Assembly: GCA_016291275.1 (NCBI GenBank)
Contig: JAEEWY010000110.1
Location: 1 to 5,169 of the forward strand
From: Methanobrevibacter sp.
GTDB taxonomy: Archaea > Methanobacteriota > Methanobacteria > Methanobacteriales > Methanobacteriaceae
Direction: 5' to 3'
Length of the DNA stretch: 5,169 bases
In this document: positions 5,156 through 5,169 of the stretch, piece after piece
Layout of the letters: each line of letters starts with the position of its first letter
Position numbering within the stretch: position 1 is the stretch's first letter
The notes under the pieces: generated by a model
What the model was told of the DNA's origin: nothing
The model's database searches: none
Seen by the model: the letters and a program-made list of their open reading frames with translations, nothing else
Position numbers and translations under genes: made by a program

Positions 5156-5169
5156 ATGGCTAGTATTAC
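5156..5169 (+). CDS. Start of an unidentified gene (runs off the right edge)
   Basis: ATG at 5156 follows GGTGAT by 3 nt and reads Met-Ala-Ser-Ile before the window ends. Too little is visible to name the product. Its existence rests only on the ribosome binding site, the TATA-like element and the orientation shared with the upstream genes. Confidence 0.5.

Noticed and set aside
1..5169. tRNA, rRNA, transposase or prophage genes
   Set aside because: No GC-rich RNA-like segment (structured RNAs would stand out in this AT-rich background), no terminal inverted repeats, and no transposase or integrase motif was seen on either strand.

Overview
The window looks like a chromosomal segment of a low-GC methanogenic archaeon of the order Methanobacteriales, most likely Methanobrevibacter or a close relative. 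This rests on four things seen here: very AT-rich intergenic DNA, archaeal BRE/TATA-like promoter elements (for example TTTATATA at 3894-3901), GGTGAT or GGAG ribosome binding sites, and the gene content (archaeal purB, CPBP-family intramembrane proteases, a DUF4013 membrane protein). The assignment is inference from style and protein families, not from a database search.

Left part, minus strand (1-1741): the N-terminal part of a NimA-like pyridoxamine-5'-phosphate-oxidase-fold flavoprotein runs off the left edge. Upstream of it lies a complete purB (adenylosuccinate lyase). PurB ends in a hairpin plus T-tract terminator that overlaps its stop codon, so the two genes are probably separate transcripts. 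A roughly 300-bp, extremely AT-rich divergent intergenic region (1742-2051) with short direct repeats separates this block from the plus-strand genes.

Middle part, plus strand (2052-3754): two tandem paralogous CPBP (CAAX protease and bacteriocin-processing) intramembrane proteases of 268 and 266 residues. Both keep all predicted catalytic residues and share an almost identical N-terminal motif, MDF(S/N)V(K/T)DFNVRLRTI. The second gene appears to have its own promoter and is followed by an unusual run of ACT(n) units that should act as an archaeal U-tract terminator.

Right part, plus strand (3886-5169): a small Xre/Cro-type HTH regulator (80 aa) is preceded by a 90-bp array of four operator-like repeats built on ATGTAA...TTACAT. 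One further copy of the same site sits in the 63-bp gap before the next gene, a DUF4013 multi-pass membrane protein. The simplest reading is an autoregulated regulator-membrane protein module. The first codons of another gene, with a good GGTGAT ribosome binding site, begin at the right edge. No RNA genes, CRISPR arrays, insertion sequences or origins were recognised. The operator array with its shared downstream site is the most interesting element.
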